Assembly: GCA_949358305.1 (NCBI GenBank) | Contig: CASHSZ010000019.1 | Location: forward strand, 48,747 to 112,746 | DNA length: 64,000 nt | Reading direction: 5' to 3' | DNA from: Strigamia acuminata | Lineage: Eukaryota; Arthropoda; Chilopoda; Geophilomorpha; Linotaeniidae | Part shown: positions 10,644-22,591 of the stretch, piece after piece | Layout of the letters: each line of letters begins with the position of its first letter | How positions within the stretch are numbered: position 1 is the first letter of the stretch | Notes under the pieces: model-generated | What the model saw: the letters and a program-made list of their open reading frames with translations, nothing else | The model's database searches: none | What the model was told of the DNA's origin: nothing | Translations under genes and position numbers: made by a program

Positions 10644-13600
10644 CTGGGGCCGGAGTGAGTTCTTCACTCGCTTCAATTCCGTCCTGAGCCTCCAAGATGC
10701 ACAATCGTTGTACCGGTCTTCTCAGGACTTTATTAAAGGGAAGCTGTATCTCACACGCTCGTACTCGCCCATCTCTTCCTATGAAAACTTCTCTAATCCT
10801 ACCAATTTTCCACGTCATGCGCGGCTGATTTAACTCTTCAATCACAACAATGTCCCCTTTCTGAACTTCACGAGACGCCTTCGTTTTGTTGTATTCTCTC
10901 AACTCGGTGAGATATTCATGATTCCACCGTGACCACAAATGACTTATTTTTTGCTGTCGCTGTTTCCATCGTTTCAACAATGTCACTGTGCTTGATGAAA
11001 GTTTCTCGTCCAACTTCTGGTTAGGATCCGGTAAATTGCAGCTTCTTCCTCCGGTTAAGAAGTGAGATGGACTCAGCGGTTGTTCATCTTCGTTTTCTGT
11101 GTAGACATATGTAATAGGACGGGAATTAATACAGGATTCAACTTCTGAGAGGATGGTGGTTAGCTCTTCGAAGTCCAATGTAGTTTGACCGAGAACTTTC
11201 TTTAAACTCATCTTCGTCGACTTCACCATACGCTCCCAGAACCCACCCCACCACGGAGCTCGTTCCACGATGAAACTCCACTCGATTTTTCTATCTGTTA
11301 AGAAGCCCTGAAACTGCTCTTTTCTAATGGAACTTAACAAGGCGCAAAGTTCCTTTTCGGTTCTCTTGAACGTTAGCGCATTATCCGAATAAATTTTCGT
11401 TGGTATGCCCCTTCGTGCAAAAAATCGCTTTAGGGCCAGAATAAAACGTTCAGTATTCATGCTGGTGACTAGTTCGAGATGTACGGCCCTAATTACTGCG
11501 CATGTTATCACTACAATGTAACACTTTTCACCGCTTTGCTGGTACAGAGGTCCGGCAAAATCAATACCGACGACTTGGAACGGTGCAGCCTGCGTAATTC
11601 GATCTGGTGGCAACGCAGCTTCCACTTGTTGTACTAACCGCCCTTGCACTCGCTTGCAGACGAAACATCTATTCAACTCGCTTTTGACTGTTTTTCGGAG
11701 TTTTGGTGTCCAAAAACATTGTCTCAACTCTGCTAACGTCTCGCCAAGTCCGCCGTGAAATACTCGCTGGTGAGCTGCCAGAATAATAAGTTTTGTTAGT
11801 GGGTGATTTGGATGTAAAACGATTGGGTTTTTCAAGTTCTTTTTTGTCCCCGCCCACTGGATTCGCGTGTTTAATCGCATGGTTTGTTCGCTGTCCATGA
11901 AACACGTCACATTTCGTAATATCGAATCTCGTTCGAAACTCTGTTGATTTTTAATTGCTAAAAGTTCCTTTGAATAACTCTGTTGTTGCATTGTTTGCAA
12001 CCAGTATCTTTCGGAATTGTTAATTTCGTCTGTCGTCAATGGTGAACCGTCTCGCACTGCACTTTTACAATTGTTAAGAAAACGATTCACCCAGCTGGTT
12101 ACACGCAACAATCTTCTCCAACTGCCGTATCGAGTGGGCACATCTATCAACCAAGTTTGGGGAACGATGACTGTTGCTGCTAGAGTTTCTTCCAACTCCA
12201 TCTCAAAATCGTCCGCCTGAGTCGTCGGAACACTTGGCCATTCGTGTTCATCCATCGTGAGCCACTCGGGGCCGTTCCACCATGTCTTGGACTCCAATAA
12301 CGATTTTGCATCTATCCCACGTGTGAGTAGGTCGGCAGGATTCTGGACGCCAGGGCAATGACGCCAATTTGCAAACGGCACGTGCTGTTTTATCTCCTCG
12401 ACTCGGCGTGCGACGAACGGAATCGCCTTTTTTCGCTCTCCTAGCCAACACAAAACGATAGTGGAGTCGGTCCAGGCTGTGACCTTCGCAGTCGTGAACT
12501 GCTTCATTCGACCTGCGACTCGTGCCAAAAGTAACGCGCCCATCAACTCGAGTCGTGGCAGCGTCAACGTTTTTATCGGAGCTATTCTGCATTTAGAGAG
12601 AACGAAAAAAGTATTGATTAGTGAATTACATTGACGCACTCTTGTGTACGCCACGATGCCATATGCTAACGGACTGGCGTCGCAAAACAAATGAAGTTCA
12701 ATTTCTGATGCATTTGGATCGATTCCATAATGTCTGGGCACTCGAACTCGCTCTAACTCTGGCAATTGACTCTTCCAGTTTTCCCACTGTGGTATCAGTT
12801 CTTTCGGAAGTCGATCATCCCATTCCATTTTATGTTTCCACAATTGTTGGAAAAACATCTTTCCTGTCACCGTAAATGGCGATGCAAAACCCAACGGATC
12901 AAAAACTTGGGCCACTAATTGGATCACTCGTCGTTTGGTGATTAATTCACGTTCGAGAGTCGTTTTCACTTCCTCGAGATCGAGTGCCAATTCATCCAAT
13001 TCACAGTTCCATTTCAGCCCTAACACTTTAACTTCAGTCTCGAGCTCTGTCTCCGGGTGATCGATTTTAAACTGTTCACGTAAAAGTTTCGAATTACTGT
13101 TCCATTTAACCAAATCCATACTTGCTTCACACATTATTTCGGACACTTTCTTGTACGTTTCGATCGCCTCTTGGTCGGTGCTGACACTGTCTAAATAGTC
13201 GTCCACGTAGAATCGTTTCAACAGTCGCGCGATCAATTCTGCATACTTTGTTGCGTACTTCTCCAAGTGATGTTGGATGGTCCCGTTCAGCAAATATGGG
13301 CTTGGAGACGCCCCAAACAGAACTCGAGTCTGTCGGAGAATCTCCACCTTAATCGGGCTCACTAAATCCCAGTCAGCGGCAATCCACAAGAATCGCACTG
13401 CATCTCTGTCGTCCAGATGGAGCAAAATCTGGTGGAACGCTTGTTTGATGTCGCTTATCAACGCCACTATTAACTGTCTAAAAAATAACAATGCATTGAT
13501 TAGTTCTGGTAACAAGTTTGGCCCAGTAAAGAGGCAATCATTCAACGAGCGGCTTTTTTGCGCGTGCGACGAGGCATCGTACACGATACGCAATTTAGTT

Positions 13601-14338
13601 GTACTACGACGCTCTCGTATGACGGGACTGTGCGGCAAATAGTAACAACCGCTCTGATCTGACACTTCTGGGGCCGTCTCAATGATTCCTTCCGCCATCT
13701 GGTCATCCAAAACTTTCTTATAGCGATAATAAAGTTCGGGATCTTTTCTAAATTTTCGGACTAAATTCCACAATCTTTTTAAAGCGATTTGATAGTTACT
13801 GTCTAGTTCACTTTTCGGCATTAGCCACGGCAACCGCACTTCATATCTGTCACCAGTCCATTTAATCGACTTCTTGAACGCTGTCACTGCTTGATCGTCC
13901 TCGTCTTGATGGTCAGTAAGAGTCTCGTGTGGAATACCCAAGTCTTCCAACTCCCAAAAACGTTTCAGCATGTTGTCCAGTCGATCCTCGTAACGCGCAA
14001 GATGCACCTGAATGGTCGGCTGTTTGGTTATCGTTTCCTCACTTCGAATCGCTCCGTGCATCGTCCACCCAAGTCCTGTATGCAAACACATCAGATTTTC
14101 GTCTAATCGTCTTGTCTCGCCGGTAACAATGCGCCAAAAGTTGTCAGCACCGATCAAAATTGACACTTCGTTCGGTTGAATTGAAAGCTGATCAATATTC
14201 AAAACAATGTTATTTTGCTTCAACTTCTCACGCACGTGAACTCCCGACTGTTTTGCTAAGGAATTGCTGATCCACGGCACTTCTATGAGTTCTAAATCGA
14301 AAGAATTGTCATTAATTTGGGTGTTTCGTAATGTAATT
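10639..14338 (-). CDS. pol: BEL/Pao polyprotein, pol part (protease end, RT, RNase H, integrase)
   Basis: Open for over 1,220 codons from the Gypsy insertion point to the stop at 10639. Domains in order: the end of the BEL-type aspartic protease region (SILIGADNFWRIVTG, about 40 residues after the track's first Met); reverse transcriptase with ALISDIKQAFHQI and the active-site FYVDDYLDS; an RNase H-like region (LFCDASPLAYGIVAYT, with a later TDSTIVLCW); integrase zinc-binding module (HQRVFHGGLGETL with CFVCKR); core with VVGIDFAGPLY, YSDNALTF and the APWWGGFWERMV segment; and the C-terminal WKQRQQKISHLWSRWN / KGDIVVIEE tail typical of BEL/Pao. No frameshift or stop is seen, so it would be functional if reunited with its N-terminal part. 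The stop codon lies at the edge of the LTR. Confidence 0.92.
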
Positions 14339-15297
14339 TGCTGCGATCCGGGTTTTTATCCACTTAATTTCTAATAAATTAAGCAGAAACCGCAGGTGAA
14401 TGCTATAAAAGACTTACAATCGGCGGCCTTAAATTATCTAGGGGTTAAGTTTAAGGAAAAGAAATAAAAAGACAGTTTTATTAATAAAAATCACAAATAT
14501 GTATTTATTCGTTTAAATTACAATGACTAGTTAAAAATATCACAATGGCGACAAGTCGCGAAATGAAATGAGCGGGAACAATGGAAGGGCTTGCAACGAC
14601 TGTTGCAAGCTACAAAGCGCTAAAATGGCGCTTAAACAACACACAGTTGTTAGGCGAAGGCGAATTGTCTTCGTTTGCTGAACTCACGAACGATGGTCGA
14701 AGACGATGGTTCTCGTGGGCTCCTTCTACGGCTCGTGCGACGGCTCGGCGGCGGTGGTTGACGGCTGTAGGCGTCCGGCTCTCGTACGATGGCGGTGGCT
14801 GTCGTTCGCGCGGCAGCGACGGCGATGGTTCACGATCGTCGGGAAACTTCTTCTTCTCGTTTGCTGGAATTAGCTACGGCTAATTCAAGCAGAATTGCTG
14901 GCTTTGTGCTTTGGGTGGCACAAAGATAGCAGGTGAAACTGAGTTACAACGGTCCTCTATCAATACGTATTGTCGGAGCAGATATCGCAGTGATGTTGAG
15001 GTTGTTGTTGTATTTTTCAGAGTCCCGATTTGAGCCAAGACGCGAGCCCAGCACGCTTCAATATTGCGCAGAAAACCTGCGCACTTAGCTCAAATGGGTG
15101 CAACTAGTGGTTATTACACCATATTGCACCATAACGGCTAATAACCGTTTTCACCCCGGACAACCTGGGGTGATATGTGCCTAGAGAGGATTTCTCCCCT
15201 CGGTCACATGATCTGACTTGGCGTGTGCCACAGTCAAATTAATTAGAAGATAATTAATTTAATCTTCTAAGTTGGTGAATATTTTGAGATCACCACA
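14339..15297 (-). repeat. Gypsy 3' LTR
   Basis: 959 bp, apparently identical to 25714-26672. A 100-codon Arg-rich plus-strand ORF inside it (14581-14883) occurs identically in the other LTR and is a by-product of LTR composition. Confidence 0.92.
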
Positions 15298-15349
15298 CAT
15301 CCCCCCATTTAAGACGAATCTTACATGGAGAGAAAATGAACGAACCAAT

Positions 15350-18142
15350 TTATGATTCGTCCATGGTCTGAGTTCGCTCAGGCGTCAACGGGCGCATCAT
15401 ATCCGTGGTGTCGTCCCTCGGGTTGGACCGCTCGTTAACCGTACACAGGTCGCGACCTGCGTTTGGTCCGGAGACCATTCCAGGGTTGACATGAAGCCAA
15501 ACCTGGATGATTCTCGCCGAGTTCGCTCGGTTGAAAAATCCTAGCGCCGCAAACTCTATGGGATCCTCTGGCGCCAATCGTGCTCTCAGGAGTCGATCGT
15601 GGAGCACTGATGGTGGGCTTAACACCCGGATGTGGTCCTCGAGCCACATAAACACCTGCCTCGACAACTTGTGGTTGTTGCTAAGCAGTGTTCGCGTATC
15701 CGGCGTCAAATAGAAGTGCGGATACAGGCGCATCAGGGTCTTGAAAGCCGACTCTTTTTTCAGCGGCTTGACCTTCGTCTCCGGCTTGGCTGGCGGCGGC
15801 GGCGGACGTGAGTCTTCCGTCGTGGCATCGTCAAAATGGCACTGCGGGCCCAAGAAAACCAACGCGGGTGCGGAGGTTGACGAGGGTGTGACGCCTCGTC
15901 CCGGTGCTCGACCCACACCGGGGAGCTGACGGGTTTCGACTACCCGTTGAACTCCGGCTGGAGTTTGAGAACTTCCGGCGTTCTCTGGCCAAAATGAACA
16001 TCCAGCGCCCTCTTGGGCCGACTGGAAAACAGCCAGTGACGCAGCTGCTGTGGCGCTTGTAACTGGAAGCGGTGGTCTTCCGGTCATTCGCGCCGTGGCC
16101 TTCGCAAAGGACCACTCGGTTCGCAACCGAACGGCGGCCTCTTCTTCGGTCTCACCGTTTGCTACGACTTGCTTTATTAGCTCGGCTAAGATCGTAGGCG
16201 GGTCGAGCCTGAGGTGGTACCACAGCTCGACTTTCTTCTCCGACAGGCCCATCGGCGCGGTCCAAAGGTACGTAATGGCCGCTAACGCCTGTCCTGGCGA
16301 AGGAAGAACACCAGGGTACAACACCCTAGTCATCCCCGGAATTAGCTGACGCTGAAAATCCATCAGACGGGGATCATCAATGGTATTGATGTCGGAGACT
16401 TCTAGCCTTTCAGCTAGTCTCTGCCAGTCCTTCTGCGACTCGGCGATCTGGGCGCTTTGGTATGCGTCCAGCTTCTGGAGCACTTCCTGCTGCGCTCTAA
16501 TGGGTTGCTGCTCGTAGCAGGTCCATTGTGGGCCGAACGACTCACTGAAAAATGGCCGGAGTTGCAGGTTGCTAACTCCAGCCGGCAAGCGGGAAACATA
16601 ACCTTGTTCGGGCAAGCGGCTAGCGTGTCCAGGTACAGGCACGCTACAGTCGGGAGAAATATCACCGACGACACGTCTCATGGCGTATGGAGTAGCCGGG
16701 TTGTCCACTTTGAACGTGGAGGCGGTTCGGCTACTTCGGGCGGACTTAATTGTGGAGTCCGATTCGAAACTCAGCGAAGACGACGAGCCAAACGACTCTG
16801 GTGTCCGTCCTCGTCGCGACTGCGGGCGTGATGGCTGCGCGTCAGTCGAATATGGGCGTGATCGCCTCTGACGTTCCTCTCGATCGCGGCTTGATTCGCG
16901 GAACATCGGTCGGACTGGAACCGGCGGAGGGAGTTGCCCCACCCTCAAATCCTCGTCTTGCGGCGGAGGATTGATGGCCGCTGGGGCCGGAATTCCATCT
17001 TCTTGATAAAAAGGGAGAGCGCAACGCGCTTGCTCCTCTGCCTCGTGTTCTCGAGCCAGTTGTCGATTTTCGTCGACGCGAAGCTGCACCGCGGCAGCTC
17101 GGAGTGCTTTGGACGGGAAAAATCCCGGAAAATCGTTAAAACACCCGGCGAGCGCCAACTGGTGGAGCTCGGTTTGTGTGACGGGAAGTTGTGGGTTCCC
17201 GTCACGAACGGATTTGCGATACCGTTTAACGACTTTGCGTTGTGTCGTCTTGAGGTTCTTCCTCAATTGGGTTAGAGCACCGTAATTAATTCCGGTACTC
17301 TTTAGCGCTCTTCTGCGCTCGTGACGCTCTCGTGGCGTCACTGGCCACTGGTTGTGCAGCAACTCTGCTGCAAGCGGTCCTGGGGGGCTCTCGTCGAGCG
17401 TCCACTCGATTTCGTCGACACCGTCCACGTGAAGGCGCTCGATGAATCTTCCTTTTGCACCAAATCCTTGCAGCGCTGATCTGCTGAAGTCGTGGCGCAA
17501 CTTCCACCAGGTATTGTTTGCCGTCTTCAGTCTTCTGATTTTTTCGGGCAATGCCGCTCGAAAAATCAGCGGGTGCTGAGTCGGCACGTGATCGGGAAGC
17601 GCGAATGGTGTTTCTCGATCCCTCTCGATCTATATTCGAAGAAAAATAAATAAATTAGTTTATTTAAAAATAAACAAATAATTTCTTATTTGAAATATTT
17701 TTTAAGCTTAGCGCTTGTGGCTGTGAGTCACTAAGGGATGTTGGTTGTCATGGCAACTCCCTTCGCACATGCTTGAAGCACGTGACTTTTATAGCCGCCA
17801 TTTTTATTTTTTAGCGGCTTGTGTTTGAAGTCAGGAAAAGTGAAATTACTCAATTTTTCTGACTTAAACACTTGGTAAAAATTTATTCTAATAATTTACC
17901 CGTTGTTGAAGCGTCAATTGAACGTCTTCATTTGCCCCTTCCATGGGCATTTCTCCGTCCGCCTGGAGTTGGATCGCTTCCTCGTCCATTCTCTTTCGTT
18001 TTCCGGTAATTTCGGAAATTCTTTCGTCTTGAAAGAGAAATAATACATAAATCTTATGTTTTATCAAATTTTTCATACAGAAAAATTACTTACGATCAGG
18101 TTGTCGAACTATTCGGGTCGTAACGTAGGCGATGCGATGCAT
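15350..18142 (-). CDS. Third, spliced ORF of the Gypsy element (env position), function unknown
   Basis: Three exons with consistent phases. Exon 1 is 18142..18094 (ATG, 16 codons plus 1 nt, donor GTAAGT). Exon 2 is 18027..17900 (acceptor CTTTCAAG, donor GTAAAT). Exon 3 is 17629..15350 (acceptor AATATAG, stop TAA). Total 818 codons. The long exon has no in-frame ATG near its start (the open frame runs back to the acceptor), which supports the splicing. The product is basic at the N-terminus (KRKR in exon 2, many Arg in the first 130 residues of exon 3), then has a Ser/Arg-rich disordered region, a helical middle (TRVLYPGVLPSPGQALAAIT to WSFAKA), a Pro-rich stretch (PPPPPAKPETK) and a helical C-terminus. 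I see no signal peptide, transmembrane segment, furin site or Cys pattern of an envelope protein. The middle could be capsid-like; that is a guess. Encoded downstream of pol, so it would need a spliced subgenomic RNA. Confidence 0.75.
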
Positions 18143-18331
18143 ACACTCTCGAAACTTTTGAAAAAGTGACTAAGTTCGTTGATTGCAAACACGAACTTGG
18201 ATTAGAGACGCTTTGTGACGTCACTAATTATAACGTATGATTAACGTTGTCATTCGAGTGGGTACTACGAATGACGTCACGAGATTGCTTTCTCGGATCT
18301 TTTGGGTAAACCCAAAAGGTGAAAGACAACA

Positions 18332-21300
18332 CTATGTCTTGGCTCGCGGAACGCGAGATCTCAAGTTGTACTTTGACTTTCGCGAAGTACAATCCAACTT
18401 GTTTAGATTGTCATCAGCATCGTCTCCAATGTCAGATGAGTTATATACTTCATTGTTTGAAATTTTCTCTTTTTCTAAAAACATTTCCTTTTCTAGATTT
18501 TCATCAAGAGAAACATTTTCAAGTCGCTGGTTTATTTCATCGACTTCGTTATTTTTGAGTTTCGATTTTTTACTCGATTCCGTGTTTTCGACAGGAATTT
18601 TGGATAATTTAGCATCATCCAAGGTATTAACAATATTTTTTGTTTTTTGACCCACTTCCTCCCCTTCCAGCCAAATTTCTTGGTTGAAAACGGGAAAGTA
18701 CGGCATTAATTCAGTGCCGTGAACAGCTGGATAAATTTTATTATCACTCAGCCGTCGAAGTTGAAAGGCGCCTCCTTGTAACCTTTTGATAATTACATAA
18801 GGCCCATTCCTTTTCGGTGAAATGCCTGCTGCTATTCCTTTAGCGGCATTTGAGAGAATATGAGACTCTCGCCAGACTAAATCATTTTGTCTGAAGTTGT
18901 CGAATTTCTTATCTGATTTTTCAGCTTCGACACGGCGTCTCAAATCTAAGACGTGAGACATCATATGCTGATACGTCTCTGCAATTATTGTTTCTAATTT
19001 CTGAACATATAAATGCGGATTTTTTGGATCAATGACTAAAATTCCTTCCGGAATTCTTGGATCCCAAGGAATTCTTAATTCTCGGAAAAAATTTAAGAAA
19101 GCAGGAGAATAATCTCTGCCTCTTGTTACAGTTGTTCTCAAACTGAATGCAAATTCGCGTAGATACTCATCCCATTGGTCATGAATATCTAAATAAATCG
19201 AAACTAAATATTTAATATCTCGATTGGTTCTCTCCACAGGATTGCTTTGTGGATGATAAATCGATGTCGGTGTTCGCGACATGTCGAATTTTTTGCAAAA
19301 TTCTTTATAGACCTGTGATCGAAATTGTGGTCCATTATCACTTATGATTTGTCTCGGAAATCCGAAAGTCATTGATAAGTGATAAATTGTGTTGGCAACT
19401 TTTATTGCCGTTGGATTACACATTGGAAATAATTCGGGCCAATGTGTAGCGACATCTACGATGACGCAAATGTGGGTATTGTTTTTTCTGGTTCTTGGTT
19501 TGGGACCAGACAAATCCACACTGAGGCAGTCAAATGGTCCAAATGGTCCAATTTGAGCGCCTTCAATTTCGGTCTTTGATCTCGGCTTACATGCCTGACA
19601 TCCTTGACAATGTTGAATAAAACGTGTAATATCACGTTTCATACCTTTCCAGGTATAAACTCTTCGAGTTCGGTACATTGTCCTCGCAATGCCTGGGTGG
19701 CCGGACAGTGGATGTCCGTGCATCAACCAAATGATTTTATAAATCAATTTTCTTGGCACAACAACTTTAAGTGCCCTACCATCCTCTCCCAATTCATCGG
19801 TGGAGGTAGGATGATAATGGAGTAGCATATCTTCTTCAATGAGATAAGTACTCGCGTGTCTTTCAAAGTTTCTTCTTTGAAGACGAGTTACTATGTAACT
19901 TGGATATTGCTTGTTTAGCAAGTAATTGCGAATATGTTGGCAAAATTCGTCTGCTTTTTGCGCTGCAATAATGTCATCTCTCGTTGGAGGATCACATTCT
20001 AATTGCTTCGCAATTTTAGCTGCAAATGCTTTAATTAAAACATTTGTTGTTGGCAGCTCGAATTTTTTAGCCATCATAGCTCTTAATTCGACGTCAGGGG
20101 TTCCTGACGGATCATGCATGTTAATACAAAAATTAATTAATGCTTGATCGTCGTCATTAACTATTATTGACTTGGGTAATTCGTTCAATTTTCCCATTTG
20201 CCAACTTCGGCAAGGAGATGGACAATATGATAATAAATCATCATTATCGCCATCGTCTTCTGGTTCGTCAGGTGCGCTGACAGGTGCACGTGACAATGCG
20301 TCTGCTATTACATTTAGCGGACCTTTGACGTATTGTATTTCGAACGAATACGCCATCAGCTCCATTTGCCAACGAGCTAATCTGCCCGACGGGTCAGATA
20401 ACGACATCAACCACCTAAGTGCTTGGTGATCCGTTTGTACAGTGAATGTAGTGTACTCTAAGTATGGGCGAAATTTGCGTAATCCCCATACTACTGCGAG
20501 ACATTCTAATTCTGTCACAGTATAATTCTTTTCAGCGGGTTGCAAGCTTCTGCTTGCATACACGCATGGCATTTCGACTTCTTGGCCATCCACATTTTTC
20601 TTTTGTGTAAGGGCTGCACCCAACCCTTGTTTACTGGCGTCAGTATGAACAATAAATGGCATGTACAAGTCAGGCATCTTCATTGTTTCAGCATTCGTAA
20701 GCAGGTCTTTTATTGCGTCGAATGCTGCTTGATGATGCAGTTCCCAATTGAACTCCGCATCTTTCTTCAAGAGTGGCCTTAGTGGTTCTGCCACTGTGGC
20801 CAAATTCTTGATTAGGCGGTGAAAGAAATTCACCATGCCTAGAAATCTTTGTAATTCCTTAAGATTGGTAGGAGCAGGAAATTGCGTAATTGCAGCGACT
20901 TTTTTAGGGTCTACTGCAAGTCCTTCTACTCCTACTTTGTAGCCTAGAAAAATTAATTCCTTTCTACAGAGATGCGTCTTGCCAGGGTGCGCATGTAAAT
21001 TAGCTTCTGCCAATTTTTTAAACACTATATCTAAATGTTTAATGTGTTCTTCGAACGATTTGGATACAACAATTATGTCATCCAAATATGCCCATGCAAA
21101 TTTTCTGTAAACGTCACCCAAAACTTTTTCCATTAATTCTTGGAAGGTAGTTGGTGCGTTTACTAATCCGAAAGGCATGACTAAAAACATTAGTCTTCCC
21201 ATTGGGCTCCAGAAGGCAGTTTTTTCTCTGTCTTCAGGGCGCAATTCTATCTGCCAATATCCCTTGGTCAGATCTATAGTACTGACCCACTCGAATTCTC

Positions 21301-22591
21301 CGATTTCTCGCAGAATTTCCTCAATTGTTGGCATTTGAGGTGGGTTGTACTTAGTATGTGTATTGATGGGGCGAAAATCAATGCACAAGCGTGGGTCGTT
21401 TCCTGGTCGCATGACTAGGACTGGCCTCATTCCGTAATCGCCTTCAGCTTTGACGACTACGCCTTTGTCAATCATGTCTTGACAAAGTTGTCTGATTATT
21501 TCCCTTTTTTGAGGGTTTATGCTCTTAAAGGGGACACGGATGGGTTTCTCCGTGTCAAGCTCAATTTTGTGCTTAACCAGGTGTGTTTTACCTGGATCTT
21601 TAGAAATAATCCTTTTATGTTTGGATAACATCTTTTCTAATAATTTGGATTGCTCCAAATTTAAGTTAGCTTCTTTGACTAACTTTTGGATGAAATTCTC
21701 TTCATCAATTTTGCTTTGAGTTACACTTGCAGCGTAAGCTTTTGCAAAGGTCACAAATGAGGAATCGGGTTCCTCTATTTTCTCCAAATAACGATCCAGC
21801 AACGCTTGTGGAATGTAGGGTAAATCTGCATCCACAGGTTGCGTGAAATTCCAAGACATCGTCTGTGGATTAGGTTGGATTTTTAATTTATTCATAAAAT
21901 CGCAACCCAATAGTACCATTGGATACTTATTTGGTATTACGATGAACGGATGACGTAACGTGCCATGTGTCCATCGAAATGAAAGATGAATGGTTCCATC
22001 TGGAGTGACTTCTTCACTTGCCGTCGTGACTCTGACACCAGGTCCGATAGGTCGTAGATATTTTTCTAGACCTAATTGATTAATAACTGAAGTGGCTAGG
22101 AAGCTTTTATTTGCTCCTGAGTCCAACATTCCGGTTATTACACCTTTTAACGTTTCTAACTTTAACGTCGGAAGGTCTTGGCTGTTTGGTATTCCAGCCA
22201 CTTTGCACTCAAACTTGCGCAATTTATGAGGAATTGTAATTGGAGGCTCCAAAGGCAATTCATCTAATAACTCATTGGTATCAAGAGTTGTAGTTGCAAA
22301 TAACTTAATGCATTCCTCAATTCCAGGTGTCTCTGGAACTGAGCTTGGTCTATCGTCTTTAACTTCGACTTTATCTTGAATATTGGAAGTGTCTTCTTCA
22401 GTCGGGGTTTCGCCGACAATCTCCTTTTTTACATCAAGAGATCCATTTTCTTTTAGTTCAGTTTGACGAATTAATTCATCAATAGCTTCTCCAACATCTT
22501 CCATTATCTTCAGATTTTCATTCTCTGATTCCGATTTCGGAGGTGACGCAGCGTCCACTAGACCTGATGGATCTGCGTCTACAAGTTTTTT
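18332..22591 (-). CDS. pol: Gypsy pol polyprotein (protease, RT, RNase H, integrase)
   Basis: Frame open from the frameshift site (22585-22591) to the stop at 18332; about 1,408 residues from the first GTG at 22558. No ATG is needed because expression is expected by -1 frameshifting from gag. An acidic N-terminal spacer is followed by the retroviral protease motif DSGANKSF (about residues 146-153). Reverse transcriptase carries LCIDFRPIN, VMPFGLVNAPTTFQ and the active site YLDD (about 491-494). RNase H starts around FIVHTDASKQGLGAAL (about 635) and contains the later TDHQALRWL. Integrase has the HHCC module (HGHPLSGHPGIART with CQGCQACK), core residues in LSVDLSGP and ISDNGPQFRS, and the VERTNRDIKYL helix. 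A C-terminal chromodomain is not recognised. All key catalytic residues look intact. Confidence 0.93.
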   Translation of the reverse strand, partial: KKLVDADPSGLVDAASPPKSESENENLKIMEDVGEAIDELIRQTELKENGSLDVKKEIVGETPTEEDTSNIQDKVEVKDDRPSSVPETPGIEECIKLFATTTLDTNELLDELPLEPPITIPHKLRKFECKVAGIPNSQDLPTLKLETLKGVITGMLDSGANKSFLATSVINQLGLEKYLRPIGPGVRVTTASEEVTPDGTIHLSFRWTHGTLRHPFIVIPNKYPMVLLGCDFMNKLKIQPNPQTMSWNFTQPVDADLPYIPQALLDRYLEKIEEPDSSFVTFAKAYAASVTQSKIDEENFIQKLVKEANLNLEQSKLLEKMLSKHKRIISKDPGKTHLVKHKIELDTEKPIRVPFKSINPQKREIIRQLCQDMIDKGVVVKAEGDYGMRPVLVMRPGNDPRLCIDFRPINTHTKYNPPQMPTIEEILREIGEFEWVSTIDLTKGYWQIELRPEDREKTAFWSPMGRLMFLVMPFGLVNAPTTFQELMEKVLGDVYRKFAWAYLDDIIVVSKSFEEHIKHLDIVFKKLAEANLHAHPGKTHLCRKELIFLGYKVGVEGLAVDPKKVAAITQFPAPTNLKELQRFLGMVNFFHRLIKNLATVAEPLRPLLKKDAEFNWELHHQAAFDAIKDLLTNAETMKMPDLYMPFIVHTDASKQGLGAALTQKKNVDGQEVEMPCVYASRSLQPAEKNYTVTELECLAVVWGLRKFRPYLEYTTFTVQTDHQALRWLMSLSDPSGRLARWQMELMAYSFEIQYVKGPLNVIADALSRAPVSAPDEPEDDGDNDDLLSYCPSPCRSWQMGKLNELPKSIIVNDDDQALINFCINMHDPSGTPDVELRAMMAKKFELPTTNVLIKAFAAKIAKQLECDPPTRDDIIAAQKADEFCQHIRNYLLNKQYPSYIVTRLQRRNFERHASTYLIEEDMLLHYHPTSTDELGEDGRALKVVVPRKLIYKIIWLMHGHPLSGHPGIARTMYRTRRVYTWKGMKRDITRFIQHCQGCQACKPRSKTEIEGAQIGPFGPFDCLSVDLSGPKPRTRKNNTHICVIVDVATHWPELFPMCNPTAIKVANTIYHLSMTFGFPRQIISDNGPQFRSQVYKEFCKKFDMSRTPTSIYHPQSNPVERTNRDIKYLVSIYLDIHDQWDEYLREFAFSLRTTVTRGRDYSPAFLNFFRELRIPWDPRIPEGILVIDPKNPHLYVQKLETIIAETYQHMMSHVLDLRRRVEAEKSDKKFDNFRQNDLVWRESHILSNAAKGIAAGISPKRNGPYVIIKRLQGGAFQLRRLSDNKIYPAVHGTELMPYFPVFNQEIWLEGEEVGQKTKNIVNTLDDAKLSKIPVENTESSKKSKLKNNEVDEINQRLENVSLDENLEKEMFLEKEKISNNEVYNSSDIGDDADDNLNKLDCTSRKSKYNLRSRVPRAKT
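22545..22591 (-). promoter_or_regulatory. -1 ribosomal frameshift signal between gag and pol
   Basis: The gag frame reads CGA AAA AAC TTG TAG. The heptamer A AAA AAC (22585-22591) is the classic X-XXY-YYZ slippery site in the correct phase. After a -1 slip, the next codon is CTT and the pol frame is open. Five bases downstream starts a perfect 7-bp stem, GACGCAG (22573-22579) with CTGCGTC (22545-22551), loop 21 nt. Spacing and phase fit established -1 frameshift signals. Confidence 0.85.

Noticed and set aside
14581-14883. 100-codon Arg/Ser/Gly-rich ORF, identical at 25956-26258
   Set aside because: Lies in the LTRs on the strand opposite to the element genes; its duplication only reflects the LTR pair, and the diverged LTR at 49.5 kb does not keep it.
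15350-17587. Unspliced 745-codon ORF starting at GTG
   Set aside because: No ATG start; the frame is open upstream to a good acceptor and joins two small exons in phase, so the spliced model is preferred.
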